This document shows, in pieces, positions 34,948 to 43,677 of a stretch of DNA of 61,280 nucleotides. Position 1 is the first letter of the stretch; every line of letters starts with the position of its first letter. Source of the DNA: Billgrantia montanilacus (GTDB taxonomy: Bacteria > Pseudomonadota > Gammaproteobacteria > Pseudomonadales > Halomonadaceae); NCBI RefSeq assembly GCF_003336675.1, contig NZ_QPII01000008.1, forward strand, positions 144,315 through 205,594, read 5' to 3'. The notes below the pieces were generated by a model. That model was not told where the DNA came from. It did no database searches and was given only the letters and a program-made list of their open reading frames with translations. A program made the position numbers and the translations under genes.

Positions 34948-36470
34948 TACGACCCTCGCTGCTGCTCGGCGCCCTGCTGGGCCTGGTTACTCCGGCCCTG
35001 TCGGCCGTGGCTGATGAACCCGATGCCAACGTGCTCTACAACCATCACTGCGCGATCTGTCATGGCGTCAGCCGTCTGGGCGGCATCGGCCCCGCGCTGC
35101 TGCCGGACAACCTTTCGCGGCTCAAGCACGACGAGGCCTTCGAGGTGATCCGCGACGGTCGCATAGCTACCCAGATGCCCGCCTACGGCGAACTGCTGGA
35201 CGACGCCGAGATCGCCGCCCTGGCCGAATGGATCTTCGAGGCGCCGGAGGTGGAGCCGAGCTGGACCGACGACGATATCCTGGCCAGCCACGTGGTCAAC
35301 CACGCCTATGGCACCCTGCCCGACGAGCCGGTGTTCGAGGTCGAGGATCTCAAGAACCTCTTTCTCGTCGTGGAGATCGGCGATCACCACGTCAGCCTGC
35401 TCGACGGCGACAAGTTCGAGCGCATCACCCGCTTCCCGAGCCGCTACGCGCTGCACGGGGGGCCCAAGTATTCCCCGGATGGCCGCTACGTCTACTTCGG
35501 CTCCCGCGATGGCTGGGTGACCAAGTACGACATCTACAACCTCGAGGTCACCGCCGAGGTGCGTGCCGGCATCAATATGCGCAATATCGCGGTGTCGGCC
35601 GACGGCAACTATGTGCTGGCCGGCAACTACCTGCCGCACTCGCTGGTGCTGCTGGATGCCCGTGATCTCGACCTGATCGCCACCATCCCGGTGGAGGGCC
35701 TCAACGGCGACACGTCAAGGGTCAGCGCCGTCTATACCGCGCCGCCGCGCAACAGCTTCGTTGCCGCCCTGCGCGATATCCCCGAGGTATGGGAGATCCG
35801 CTGGCCGGAGGAGCGGGCCGACGGCGACGAGACCATCGTCGGCGACTTCGCCCTGCACCGCATGGAGGCGCCGGACTACCTCGACGACTTCTTCTTCGAC
35901 ATGGAGTACCGCTACCTGGTGGGCGCCGCACGGGGCGGCCAGGGCGGGCAGGTGTTCGACATGGACGAGGAGGTCAAGGTCGCCGACCTGCCGCTGGAAG
36001 GCATGCCGCACCTGGGTGCCGGCATCACCTGGGAGCTGGACGGGCGCCGCGTCATGGCGATCCCTCACATCGACAAGGGGCTGGTGTCGGTGTTCGACAT
36101 GACCGACTGGTCGCTGATTACTCATATCGAGACCGACGGGCCCGGCTTCTTCATGCGCAGCCACGAGAACTCGCCCTACGCCTGGGTGGACGTCTTCTTC
36201 GGACCCAACCACGATCGCATCCACGTGATCGACAAGCAGAGCCTGGAGATCGTCGAGACGCTGATTCCCGAACCGGGCAAGACCGCCGCCCACGTAGAGT
36301 TCGACCGCCGCGGCGAGACCCTGCTGCTGAGTATCTGGGACGACGACGGCTACCTGCTGTGGCTTGACGCCAACACCCTGGAGGAGCTGGGCCGCATGCC
36401 GATGAAGCGCCCCTCGGGCAAGTACAACGTTTGGAACAAGACACAGTACGAAGAGGGGACAAGCCACTAG
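34944..36470 (+). CDS. nirN: Dihydro-heme d1 dehydrogenase NirN
   Basis: NirN oxidises the last heme d1 intermediate and helps deliver the cofactor to NirS. The 508-residue protein has a signal peptide, an N-terminal cytochrome c domain (CAICH at Cys36, Cys39, His40) and an eight-bladed d1-type propeller with HGGPKYSPDGRYVYFGSRDG and AVSADGNYVLAGNYLP. It ends RPSGKYNVWNKTQYEEG. It resembles NirN more than NirS: the NirS features I know, such as its longer N-terminal arm and the KDPR-type C-terminal region, are absent. Confidence 0.88.
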   Translation: MIRPSLLLGALLGLVTPALSAVADEPDANVLYNHHCAICHGVSRLGGIGPALLPDNLSRLKHDEAFEVIRDGRIATQMPAYGELLDDAEIAALAEWIFEAPEVEPSWTDDDILASHVVNHAYGTLPDEPVFEVEDLKNLFLVVEIGDHHVSLLDGDKFERITRFPSRYALHGGPKYSPDGRYVYFGSRDGWVTKYDIYNLEVTAEVRAGINMRNIAVSADGNYVLAGNYLPHSLVLLDARDLDLIATIPVEGLNGDTSRVSAVYTAPPRNSFVAALRDIPEVWEIRWPEERADGDETIVGDFALHRMEAPDYLDDFFFDMEYRYLVGAARGGQGGQVFDMDEEVKVADLPLEGMPHLGAGITWELDGRRVMAIPHIDKGLVSVFDMTDWSLITHIETDGPGFFMRSHENSPYAWVDVFFGPNHDRIHVIDKQSLEIVETLIPEPGKTAAHVEFDRRGETLLLSIWDDDGYLLWLDANTLEELGRMPMKRPSGKYNVWNKTQYEEGTSH

Positions 36471-36492
36471 AAATCAGAAGAAAGAAGCATTC

Positions 36493-36506
36493 TTGATACC
36501 AGTCAT
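36493..36506 (+). promoter_or_regulatory. DNR/ANR-type site upstream of nnrS
   Basis: TTGAT-ACCA-GTCAT fits the FNR/DNR pattern at eight of ten positions. A CACAAT -10-like hexamer at 36529-36534 is at the exact class II distance, giving a start near 36541. Confidence 0.6.
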
Positions 36507-36569
36507 GGTGCTGCCCGGTCCATGCGCACACAATGGCGTTATCCAAGCGTTTGAGTCGGGTATGCCACC

Positions 36570-37784
36570 ATGAAATCTGCTTCTTCTGCACCGCAAGCTG
36601 CATCCGGCCTGACGCGTCTCCCCGTGGCGCGTCTCGCCTTTCGCCCCTTCTTCCTCCTGGCTTCCTTGTTCAGCGTGCTGGCCATGATCGTCTGGTTCGC
36701 GTTCTGGCACGGCGATATCCTGCTGCGGCCCCACGGTGGGTTGATGTGGTGGCATCAGCACGAGATGATCTTCGGCTTCGCTTCCGCCGTGGTGGTGGGC
36801 TTCCTGCTGACGGCGGTGCAGAACTGGACCGGCCAGCGCAGCGTGAGCGGTGCCCCGCTGCTGGGCTTGGTGGGCGTCTGGTTGGCGGCACGCGTGCTGC
36901 TGGCTTATCCGATGGGCCTGCCGGCCTGGTTACTGATAGTGCTCGACGTCGCCTTCCTGCCGCTGGCAGCACTGGTGATGGGACGACTGGTGGTTCGCGC
37001 CAAGCTGTGGCGCAACCTGATGTTCGTGCCGGTCTTGCTGCTGCTGGCGCTGGCCAACCTGGCCATGCACCTCGGCGTCATCCAGGGCAAGCTGCCACTG
37101 ATTCGCGAGGGTGGCTACCTGGGCGTGCTGCTGATCGCCGTGCTGATGGTTCTGCTTGGCGGTCGCGTCATCCCCTTCTTCACCTCGCTCAAGCTGGGCC
37201 GGCCCAAGGTGGCGCCCATTGCCTGGCTGGAGTCGCTCTCCGTAGGCTCCGCGCTCGGCGTGGTGCTGTTGCAGCTGCTGATCCTGTTCGGTGTGCCCGT
37301 ACCGGCGGGGCTGCTGGCGCTGGTCATGCTGGTGGCGGCGGTGGCCAACCTATTGCGCCTGGGTCGCTGGGAGGGCTATCGCACCCTCCACGAGCCGCTG
37401 CTCTGGGGCCTGCACATCAGCTACGCCTTCGTTTCCGTGGGGCTATCGATGTGGGCGATGGCGCTGATGGGTGCCTTTCGCGTCGAGCTGGCACTGCATG
37501 CCCTGGCCATCGGCGGCATCGCCACCATGATGCTGGCGATGATGTCGCGGGTCTCGCTGGGCCACACCGGGCGCACGATTCGCACCCTGCCGGGCATCGG
37601 CGTGGGCCTTGGCCTGATGTTCGCCGGTGCCCTGCTGCGCTCGCCGGTACTGGCGATGTTTCCGCAGATCACCCACTGGACCTATAACCTCAGTATCCTG
37701 TTCTGGTGTATTGCCTATCTGATCTTCCTGATCCATTACACCCTGCCGCTGCTGAGTGCCAGGGTGGATGGGAAGGATGGCTGA
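36570..37784 (+). CDS. nnrS: NnrS family membrane protein
   Basis: NnrS is a heme- and copper-containing membrane protein linked to tolerance of NO stress in denitrifiers. The 404-residue protein has about twelve hydrophobic segments and the family start RLAFRPFFLLASLFSVLAM, followed by WWHQHEMIFGFASAVVVGFLLTA with the histidines typical of the family. It appears to have its own DNR-type promoter and precedes the sirB2-like gene by 12 bases. Confidence 0.9.
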   Translation: MKSASSAPQAASGLTRLPVARLAFRPFFLLASLFSVLAMIVWFAFWHGDILLRPHGGLMWWHQHEMIFGFASAVVVGFLLTAVQNWTGQRSVSGAPLLGLVGVWLAARVLLAYPMGLPAWLLIVLDVAFLPLAALVMGRLVVRAKLWRNLMFVPVLLLLALANLAMHLGVIQGKLPLIREGGYLGVLLIAVLMVLLGGRVIPFFTSLKLGRPKVAPIAWLESLSVGSALGVVLLQLLILFGVPVPAGLLALVMLVAAVANLLRLGRWEGYRTLHEPLLWGLHISYAFVSVGLSMWAMALMGAFRVELALHALAIGGIATMMLAMMSRVSLGHTGRTIRTLPGIGVGLGLMFAGALLRSPVLAMFPQITHWTYNLSILFWCIAYLIFLIHYTLPLLSARVDGKDG

Positions 37785-37796
37785 GGGAGCCGGACC

Positions 37797-38189
37797 GTGA
37801 TCGAGCACTATTTCCTGATCAAGCACCTGCACATGACCACGGCGGGGTTGAGCCTCGCCTTCTTCATCCTGCGGGCCTGGTGGTCGGTGCGTGAAGCGCC
37901 GATCCTGCAGCGGCGCTGGGTGAAGGTCGTGCCCCACGTCAATGACACCCTGCTGCTCACGTTCGGCATCCTGCTGATGGTGATGCTGTCGATGTGGCCG
38001 CAGCACCACCCCTGGCTTGCCGCGAAGATACTCGCCCTGCTTGTCTATATCGTGCTGGGAACGGTGGCGATCAAGCGCGGGCGCACGCCGCTGGCCCGGG
38101 GTGGGGCGGCCGTGGCGGCGGTGGTGACCTTTCTGTACATGCTGGGCACGGCCGTATTCAAGGATCCCCTGTGGTTTGTCATGATGTAG
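37797..38189 (+). CDS. SirB2-family small membrane protein
   Basis: The 130-residue protein has four hydrophobic helices and the SirB2 pattern (KHLHMTTAGLSLAFFILRAWW, then KVVPHVNDTLLLTFGILLMV). Its paired histidines at His10 and His12, and His47, could bind heme, but that is unproven. It lies directly after nnrS, suggesting a joint role in NO stress or respiratory complexes. Confidence 0.8.
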   Translation: MIEHYFLIKHLHMTTAGLSLAFFILRAWWSVREAPILQRRWVKVVPHVNDTLLLTFGILLMVMLSMWPQHHPWLAAKILALLVYIVLGTVAIKRGRTPLARGGAAVAAVVTFLYMLGTAVFKDPLWFVMM

Positions 38190-38270
38190 CGATAGCGCCC
38201 TTCCACGGGCCAGCCGGGCCTCTATACTGAGAGCCTGGTGAGACACACACGACAAGATGAGGAAAACCGC

Positions 38271-38588
38271 ATGGCCAATCAAGATCTTCCTTCCGGCGCC
38301 GGCAAGGTAGCGGATGACTATCCCGAGGTGTGGCGAGCCTTTGCCTCGCTGGGCAAGGCGTGTGCCGAATCCGGTCCGCTGGATGCCCGCACGCGGCGCC
38401 TGGTCAAGCTGGCGCTGGCGGTGGGGGGCGGCTCCGAAGGTGCCGTGCATTCGCACATGCGCCGTGCCATGGCTGAGGGTATCGAGCCCGAGGCGCTCAA
38501 GCAGGTAGCGATGCTGGCGATTCCTACCCTGGGGCTGCCCGCCGGGGTCGCAGCCCTGACCTGGATCGAGGACATCACCGAGGGCTGA
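38271..38588 (+). CDS. Carboxymuconolactone decarboxylase (CMD) family protein
   Basis: The 105-residue protein has the AhpD-like CMD layout: DARTRRLVKLALAVGGGSEGAVHSHMRRAM, then ALKQVAMLAIPTLG. The usual CxxC redox pair is absent (GGSEGAVHSH stands at its position), so peroxidase-type chemistry is unlikely unless the His serves. It lies between nnrS-sirB2 and norC. Similar CMD genes occur near nor clusters in other denitrifiers as far as I recall. TATACT at 38223-38228 may be its own -10. Confidence 0.75.
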   Translation: MANQDLPSGAGKVADDYPEVWRAFASLGKACAESGPLDARTRRLVKLALAVGGGSEGAVHSHMRRAMAEGIEPEALKQVAMLAIPTLGLPAGVAALTWIEDITEG

Positions 38589-38698
38589 TTTCTTCCCGCT
38601 TTCCCGTGGCGGGCGTCGTCGAGGCCCGCCATGCGACATCAGACCGCAACTCTTTTTCTCCCGCCATACCGCCACTTTCACGGCTCTTTGCCCCGCAT

Positions 38699-38712
38699 TT
38701 GACGAAGGTCAA
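38699..38712 (+). promoter_or_regulatory. DNR/ANR-type site of the nor operon
   Basis: TTGAC-GAAG-GTCAA is a perfect inverted repeat of the FNR/DNR type. Class II placement gives a start near 38747 with a weak -10 (TACTCT, 38735-38740). Confidence 0.75.
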
Positions 38713-38741
38713 TGCCGCTCCCAATACGGGGCTGTACTCTA

Positions 38742-38764
38742 AAGATGCACCACAAATGCATGTT
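38742..38764 (+). promoter_or_regulatory. NsrR-like operator at the nor start
   Basis: AAGATGCACCA and AAATGCATGTT (reverse complement AACATGCATTT) flank one C. The left half matches AAGATGYATTT closely. It covers the predicted transcription start of norC, so a bound repressor would block the DNR-activated promoter. Confidence 0.68.
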
Positions 38765-38837
38765 TAAAAGGGGTGGGACTGATCGATCATGATCGCAGGT
38801 CCCTTGAAAAGCCACACGAGCGAGGGGGGAAAGGCCC

Positions 38838-39284
38838 ATGACCGAAGGCCTCACCAAGGCGGCGGCCCGGAATATATTCTACGGCGGCTCGCTATTCTTC
38901 TTCCTGCTGTTTGCCGCGCTGACGGCTCACAGTCACTTCTATATCGTCAACACGTCGACCCAGCCCATGTCGGATTCCGTCAGGCTGGGGAAGCATGTCT
39001 GGGAAGAGCACAACTGCATCAACTGTCACACCATTCTCGGCGAAGGCTCTTACTTCGCGCCTGAAATTGGCAACGTCTGGACCCGTTTCGGTGGACACAA
39101 CAACCCCGAAGGCGCGCGCATGGCCCTCGAGGCGTGGATGAACGCCCAACCCACCGGCGCGCCTGGCCGTCGTCAGATGCCCGCCTTCGACATCAACGAT
39201 GAAGAAATGCAGGCCCTGATCGACTTCCTGGAGTGGACCGATTCCATCGACACCCAGGGCTGGCCGCCGCATCCGGCCGGCTGA
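38838..39284 (+). CDS. norC: Nitric oxide reductase cytochrome c subunit NorC
   Basis: NorC (148 residues) is the membrane-anchored c-type cytochrome that passes electrons to NorB. It has one N-terminal membrane helix (about 13-32), the heme motif CINCHT (Cys60, Cys63, His64) and a likely methionine ligand in GRRQMPAF. It is 33 bases upstream of norB. Confidence 0.96.
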   Translation: MTEGLTKAAARNIFYGGSLFFFLLFAALTAHSHFYIVNTSTQPMSDSVRLGKHVWEEHNCINCHTILGEGSYFAPEIGNVWTRFGGHNNPEGARMALEAWMNAQPTGAPGRRQMPAFDINDEEMQALIDFLEWTDSIDTQGWPPHPAG

Positions 39285-39317
39285 TCCGGATTCCAGGAAC
39301 CAAGGAGAGTCGAACCG

Positions 39318-40664
39318 ATGAAATACGAAACGCAGAAGGTGGCCTTACCCTTCTTCATGGTGGCCATGGCGCTATTTGCGCTCCAGATCGTCTTCGGGCT
39401 GGCGGCGGCGGCGGCTTACGTCTGGCCGCACTTCATGTCCGAAGCCATGCCCTTCAACATCACCCGTACCAGTCATACCAACCTGCTGATCGTCTGGTTG
39501 CTGATCGGCTTCATGGGTTGTACCTACTACCTGATGCCGGAAGAGGCCGAGAACGAGATCTACAGCCCCAACCTGGCCTATTTCCAGCTGGCGCTGTTCG
39601 CCATCGCCGGTGCCGGCGCGCTGATCAGCTACCAGTTCGGCATTCATGAAGGTCGCCACTATCTCGAGCAGCCGCTGTGGGCGAAGCTGGTGATAACGGT
39701 CTCCTTCCTGTTGTTCCTGTTCAATACCAGCCTGACCATGCTCAAGGGACGCAGGACCGCCATCAACATGGTGCTGATGCTCGGCCTGTGGCTGGCGGCG
39801 GTATTCTGGCTGTTCGCCTTCTATAACCCTGACAACCTGGCGCTGGACAAGCTGTGGTGGTGGTGGATCGTCCACATCTGGGTGGAAGGCGTGTGGGAAC
39901 TGATCATGGCCTCGCTGCTCGGCTACCTGTTGATCAAGATGACCGGCGTCGACCGTGAAGTGATCGAGAAGTGGCTCTACGTCATCGTCGGCCTGGCGCT
40001 GTTCTCCGGCCTGCTGGGCACCGGCCACCACTACTACTGGATCGGCACCCCCGCCTACTGGCAGCCGATCGGCAGCATCTTCTCCACGCTCGAGGTGATT
40101 CCGTTCTTCGCCATGGTGGTGTTCGCCTTCTACATGTTCTGGAAGGGCAGCCGCAACCACCCCAACAAGGCCGCCATGCTCTGGACCCTGGGCAGTGCAG
40201 CCGTTGCCTTCTTCGGCGCCGGCGTGTGGGGCTTCATGCACACCCTGTCGTGGATCAACTACTACACCCACGGTACCCAGGTCACCGCGGCCCACGGCCA
40301 CCTGGCCTTCTACGGCGCCTACGTGATGCTGGTGCTGGGTGTCATCACCTACGCCATGCCGCAGCTGCGTCGGGTGCAGCCCTACAACCAGGTGCTGAAC
40401 ATGTGGGCGTTCTGGATCATGACCTCGGCCATGTGGTTCATGACTTTCACCCTGACCTTCGCGGGCGTCGTCCAGACTCACCTGCAGCGGGTGCTCGGCA
40501 TGAACTTCATGCAGATCCAGGAGCAGCTTGATCTGTTCTACATCATGCGCTTCGGTACCGGTATCTTCGTGGGTATCGCCGCCCTGATGTTCATCTACGC
40601 GGTGTTCGCACCGGCCCGTGAGCAGGTGCCTGCCACCAGCCGCCCGCTGACTGCCAACGAGTGA
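39318..40664 (+). CDS. norB: Nitric oxide reductase catalytic subunit NorB
   Basis: NorB reduces two NO to N2O at a heme b3/non-heme iron centre. The 448-residue protein has twelve hydrophobic segments and the heme-copper oxidase-type histidines, visible in ITRTSHTNLLIVW, HIWVEGVWELIM (with the Nor-specific glutamates), GTGHHYYWIG and AAHGHLAFYGAYV. P. aeruginosa NorB has 466 residues. Confidence 0.96.
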   Translation: MKYETQKVALPFFMVAMALFALQIVFGLAAAAAYVWPHFMSEAMPFNITRTSHTNLLIVWLLIGFMGCTYYLMPEEAENEIYSPNLAYFQLALFAIAGAGALISYQFGIHEGRHYLEQPLWAKLVITVSFLLFLFNTSLTMLKGRRTAINMVLMLGLWLAAVFWLFAFYNPDNLALDKLWWWWIVHIWVEGVWELIMASLLGYLLIKMTGVDREVIEKWLYVIVGLALFSGLLGTGHHYYWIGTPAYWQPIGSIFSTLEVIPFFAMVVFAFYMFWKGSRNHPNKAAMLWTLGSAAVAFFGAGVWGFMHTLSWINYYTHGTQVTAAHGHLAFYGAYVMLVLGVITYAMPQLRRVQPYNQVLNMWAFWIMTSAMWFMTFTLTFAGVVQTHLQRVLGMNFMQIQEQLDLFYIMRFGTGIFVGIAALMFIYAVFAPAREQVPATSRPLTANE

Positions 40665-40670
40665 TAGACC

Positions 40671-40701
40671 CTCGGCGGGGTGCGCCTCGTGCCCCGCCGA
40701 G
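40671..40701 (+). terminator. Stem-loop between norB and norQ
   Basis: CTCGGCGGGG and CCCCGCCGAG form a perfect ten-base stem with an eleven-base loop, beginning six bases after the norB stop. It has no T-run, so it may attenuate transcription or protect the norCB mRNA end rather than terminate fully. Confidence 0.55.
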
Positions 40702-40721
40702 CCTTCCCCTGGAGTAACGCC

Positions 40722-41543
40722 ATGTCTCATACTGCTACCGCACCGGCAGCCGTTCATGACCTCGAGCGGGACCTGCCCTACTACGAACCGGTCGGCAACG
40801 AATGCGCGCTTTTCGAGCAGGCGTATCAACAGCGGCTGCCGCTGTTGCTGAAGGGTCCGACCGGCTGTGGCAAGACCCGCTTCGTCAGCCATATGGCGGC
40901 GAAAATGGGCCGCCCGCTGTTCACCGTTTCCTGTCACGATGACCTCACCGCCGCCGATCTCACCGGTCGTTACCTGCTGCAGGGTGGCGAGACCCGCTGG
41001 GTCGACGGCCCCCTGACCCGGGCCGTGCGCGAAGGCGGCATCTGCTATCTCGACGAGGTGGTGGAAGCGCGCAAGGACGTCACCGTGGTGCTCCACCCCT
41101 TGACCGACGACCGCCGTATGCTGCCGCTGGAGCGTACCGGCGAGCTGCTCGAGGCACCCAAGGATTTCATGCTGGTGGTCTCCTACAACCCCGGCTACCA
41201 GCACATTCTCAAGTCACTCAAGCCAAGTACCCGCCAGCGCTTCGTGGCGATGTCCTTCGACTTCCCGCCCCCCCGGGTGGAGTGCGACATCGTTGCCCGC
41301 GAGAGCGGTTTATCACATGAGCGGTGCGCCGCCCTGGTCAACCTGGCCGCTCGCCTGCGCGAGCTCAAGGGCCAGGACCTGGAGGAGGGCGTTTCTACCC
41401 GCCTGCTGGTCTACTGCGCCACGCTGATCAACGCCGGCATGCCGATCCTGGAAGCCACCCGAGCCACCCTGGTCGAACCGCTGTCCGACGACCTGGACGT
41501 TCAGGAAGGGTTGATGGAAGCGATTCAAGCCACTTTTGGTTGA
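40722..41543 (+). CDS. norQ: MoxR-type AAA+ chaperone NorQ
   Basis: NorQ (also called NirQ in pseudomonads) is an ATPase that works with NorD to insert the non-heme iron of NorB. The 273-residue protein has Walker A GPTGCGKT, Walker B ICYLDEV, and the sensor region YNPGYQ. It starts at 40722 after a GGAG site. Length and motifs are typical of the CbbQ/NirQ/NorQ group. Confidence 0.93.
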   Translation: MSHTATAPAAVHDLERDLPYYEPVGNECALFEQAYQQRLPLLLKGPTGCGKTRFVSHMAAKMGRPLFTVSCHDDLTAADLTGRYLLQGGETRWVDGPLTRAVREGGICYLDEVVEARKDVTVVLHPLTDDRRMLPLERTGELLEAPKDFMLVVSYNPGYQHILKSLKPSTRQRFVAMSFDFPPPRVECDIVARESGLSHERCAALVNLAARLRELKGQDLEEGVSTRLLVYCATLINAGMPILEATRATLVEPLSDDLDVQEGLMEAIQATFG

Positions 41544-41720
41544 AGCATTCTACAGCGAGAGGCGTCGAGGGCAGGCCGAAGAGGCGGTCCTACGTCAGGG
41601 ATGGCGTCGGTAGCGTACAGGGAGGTATTCACAGCGCCTCCTCACAGGCCTGTCGCCGAATCAGCCCCGAGCAAAAAGGCGCTGGCACGAGGCAACGCTT
41701 TCTGGATCAGGAGATCGATC
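41544..41720. repeat. Non-coding block between norQ and norD, repeat-like
   Basis: The 177 bases between norQ and norD are unusually long for this operon. They contain a compact symmetric core (GGAGGTATTCACAGCGCCTCC split as GGAGG and CCTCC around a TATTCACAGCG loop). From memory this resembles a dispersed intergenic repeat of Halomonas genomes. I see no gene in it. Confidence 0.35.
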
Positions 41721-43664
41721 ATGCTGCACTTTCTCGAAGTCGAGGAGTTCGTCGGCCGCCATTGGCACCGCTGGGCGTCCAGTGCGGCTAGTTATCAGCG
41801 TTATCCGGAAGCGGCCGTGAACCTGGAAGACCTGCGCCATGTGCTGGGCGTCTTCTTCCGAGCCAGCGGTGGCGAAGCCGGGGTCGAGGTCGCCGCCATC
41901 GTCGCGCGCAGTTCCCAGCACCGCCTGTCGCTGCGCCAGCGCCTGGGCTTCGACGACGAGGCCATCGATCAGGCGCGCCGCGACGAAGAGAACCTGCTGC
42001 TGCCCCCCACGCTGGATGTTTTCCCGGATCCGGCACTCAACCGGGATCTCTACTTCTGGCTGGTCGCCTATCTCGCCGTGGCCCGTCGCCCGGTGGCCAA
42101 GCGCGACCCGCTGCGTGACGATCTCTCCCGGCTGAGGGAGTCCGTGCGTGCCCGCGATGCGGCGCTGGCCCGCTTCCCGGGGCTTGCCGAACGCTATCGT
42201 CGACTCTGCATGGCGCTGCTGATCGTGAGGCCGCAGCGCAGCCGGCTGCCGCCCATGGAGCAGGCGCTGGAGGAGACCCTGCGCGTGTTGCTGGGTGAAG
42301 AGCTCGAGCTGGAAGGCTGGGCCGCCGCCATGCACCGAGCGGTGTGTGATCCGGCCGTCTCGCTGAAAGAGTTCCAGGCGCCGCGTGGCTATCGGCCGCC
42401 GCTGCCGGTACCGCTATGGGGCCAGGTGGTGGAGTTGGGCACCGGCGCCGCCCGGGCCGACGAAGAGAGCGACCCCCAGGAAGAGGGCACCACCAACAGC
42501 CCCCAGACGGTGAGCGACGGCAAGCGCAAGGCCGAACGCAAGACCCAGGACCAGACCGAGCGCGACGACCCGCTGGTCGCCAACCGCTTCGAGAAAATGC
42601 TCTCCTGGACCGAGATGGTCAACCTCAATCGACTGGTCGAGGACAACGAGGACGAGGAAGCCAAGCGCGCCGCCGAGCAGATGGAGGAGATCATCCTGAG
42701 CCCGCACAAGCAGCGGGCGGCGACGCGCATCAAGGTCGACCTCGACCTCCCGCCGGACCAGGTGCTGGGCGAGCGGCTGCGTGGCAAGCACGCCTACGAC
42801 GAGTGGAACTACCGCAAGCAGATCTACCTTCCCGACCACTGCCTGGTGCATACCGAGCTTGCGAGCGAGGAGGGGGAGCAGTGGGAGCCCGATGCCGCCA
42901 CCCACCGGCGCATCCGTCGGGTACGTCGCGAGTTCGAGGCATTGCGCCCGCGGCGCGAGATGCTGCGTGGCCAGCTCGACGGCAGCGAACTGGACATGGA
43001 TGCGGTGATTCGCTCGCGCTGCGACCTGGCCGCCACCGGCGAGTCCAGCGACCGCCTCTACCAGGCGACCCGGCAGCAGGCCCGCGACCTGGCGGTCTCG
43101 ATCCTGGTCGACGTCTCGCTCTCCACCGACGCCTGGCTGGAGGACCGCCGGGTGCTAGACGTGGAGAAGGAGGCGCTGCTGGTGCTGGGCCACGGCCTGG
43201 CCGGCTGCGGCGACGACTATGCCATCCACTGCTTCACCTCGCATCGCCGTCAGAAGGTCTGGGTCAATACCCTCAAGACCTTCGAGGAGAGCATGAGCGA
43301 GCGGGTGTCGCGGCGAATCTCGGCGCTCAAGCCGGGGCACTACACACGCATGGGGCCGGCGATCCGCCATGTGACCCAGGAGCTGGCCAAGCGGCCCAAC
43401 CGCCACCGGCTGCTGCTGGTGATCACCGACGGCAAGCCCAACGACACCGACTACTACGAAGGGCGCTACGGCATCGAGGACACCCGCAAGGCGGTCCTCG
43501 AGGCGCGCCAGCAGGAGGTGCGGGTCTTCGGCGTGACCGTCGACAGCGAGGCCCATCAGTATGTCTCGCACCTGTTCGGCCGCGGCAGCTACGCCATCGT
43601 CAACCGGCCCGAGCATCTGGCCCAGGCCTTGCCGGGCATCTATCGTCAGATCATCGGTAGCTGA
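41721..43664 (+). CDS. norD: NorD, von Willebrand factor A domain protein
   Basis: NorD partners NorQ in activating the NO reductase. The 647-residue protein has a long helical N-terminal part, an acidic/charged middle (about 245-300) and a C-terminal VWA domain with the MIDAS motif DVSLSTD, then TRMGPAIRH and ITDGKPNDTDYYEGRYGIEDT. The ATG at 41721 has AGGAG eight bases upstream. A 40-codon extension runs into the repeat-like spacer and is unlikely. Confidence 0.92.
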   Translation: MLHFLEVEEFVGRHWHRWASSAASYQRYPEAAVNLEDLRHVLGVFFRASGGEAGVEVAAIVARSSQHRLSLRQRLGFDDEAIDQARRDEENLLLPPTLDVFPDPALNRDLYFWLVAYLAVARRPVAKRDPLRDDLSRLRESVRARDAALARFPGLAERYRRLCMALLIVRPQRSRLPPMEQALEETLRVLLGEELELEGWAAAMHRAVCDPAVSLKEFQAPRGYRPPLPVPLWGQVVELGTGAARADEESDPQEEGTTNSPQTVSDGKRKAERKTQDQTERDDPLVANRFEKMLSWTEMVNLNRLVEDNEDEEAKRAAEQMEEIILSPHKQRAATRIKVDLDLPPDQVLGERLRGKHAYDEWNYRKQIYLPDHCLVHTELASEEGEQWEPDAATHRRIRRVRREFEALRPRREMLRGQLDGSELDMDAVIRSRCDLAATGESSDRLYQATRQQARDLAVSILVDVSLSTDAWLEDRRVLDVEKEALLVLGHGLAGCGDDYAIHCFTSHRRQKVWVNTLKTFEESMSERVSRRISALKPGHYTRMGPAIRHVTQELAKRPNRHRLLLVITDGKPNDTDYYEGRYGIEDTRKAVLEARQQEVRVFGVTVDSEAHQYVSHLFGRGSYAIVNRPEHLAQALPGIYRQIIGS

Positions 43665-43677
43665 GAGAGGACTTCAC

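Noticed and set aside
34944..36470. NirS (cytochrome cd1) as the identity of this gene
   Set aside because: The single CAICH heme near the N terminus, the 508-residue length and the propeller sequence fit NirN. It also follows nirE as in Pseudomonas.
39372..41204. 610-codon minus-strand open frame opposite norB and norQ
   Set aside because: Antisense shadow of two certain genes with biased composition and no motif.
42416..43660. 414-codon alternative frame within norD
   Set aside because: Arg/Gly/Pro-rich shadow frame. The VWA domain is in the annotated frame.
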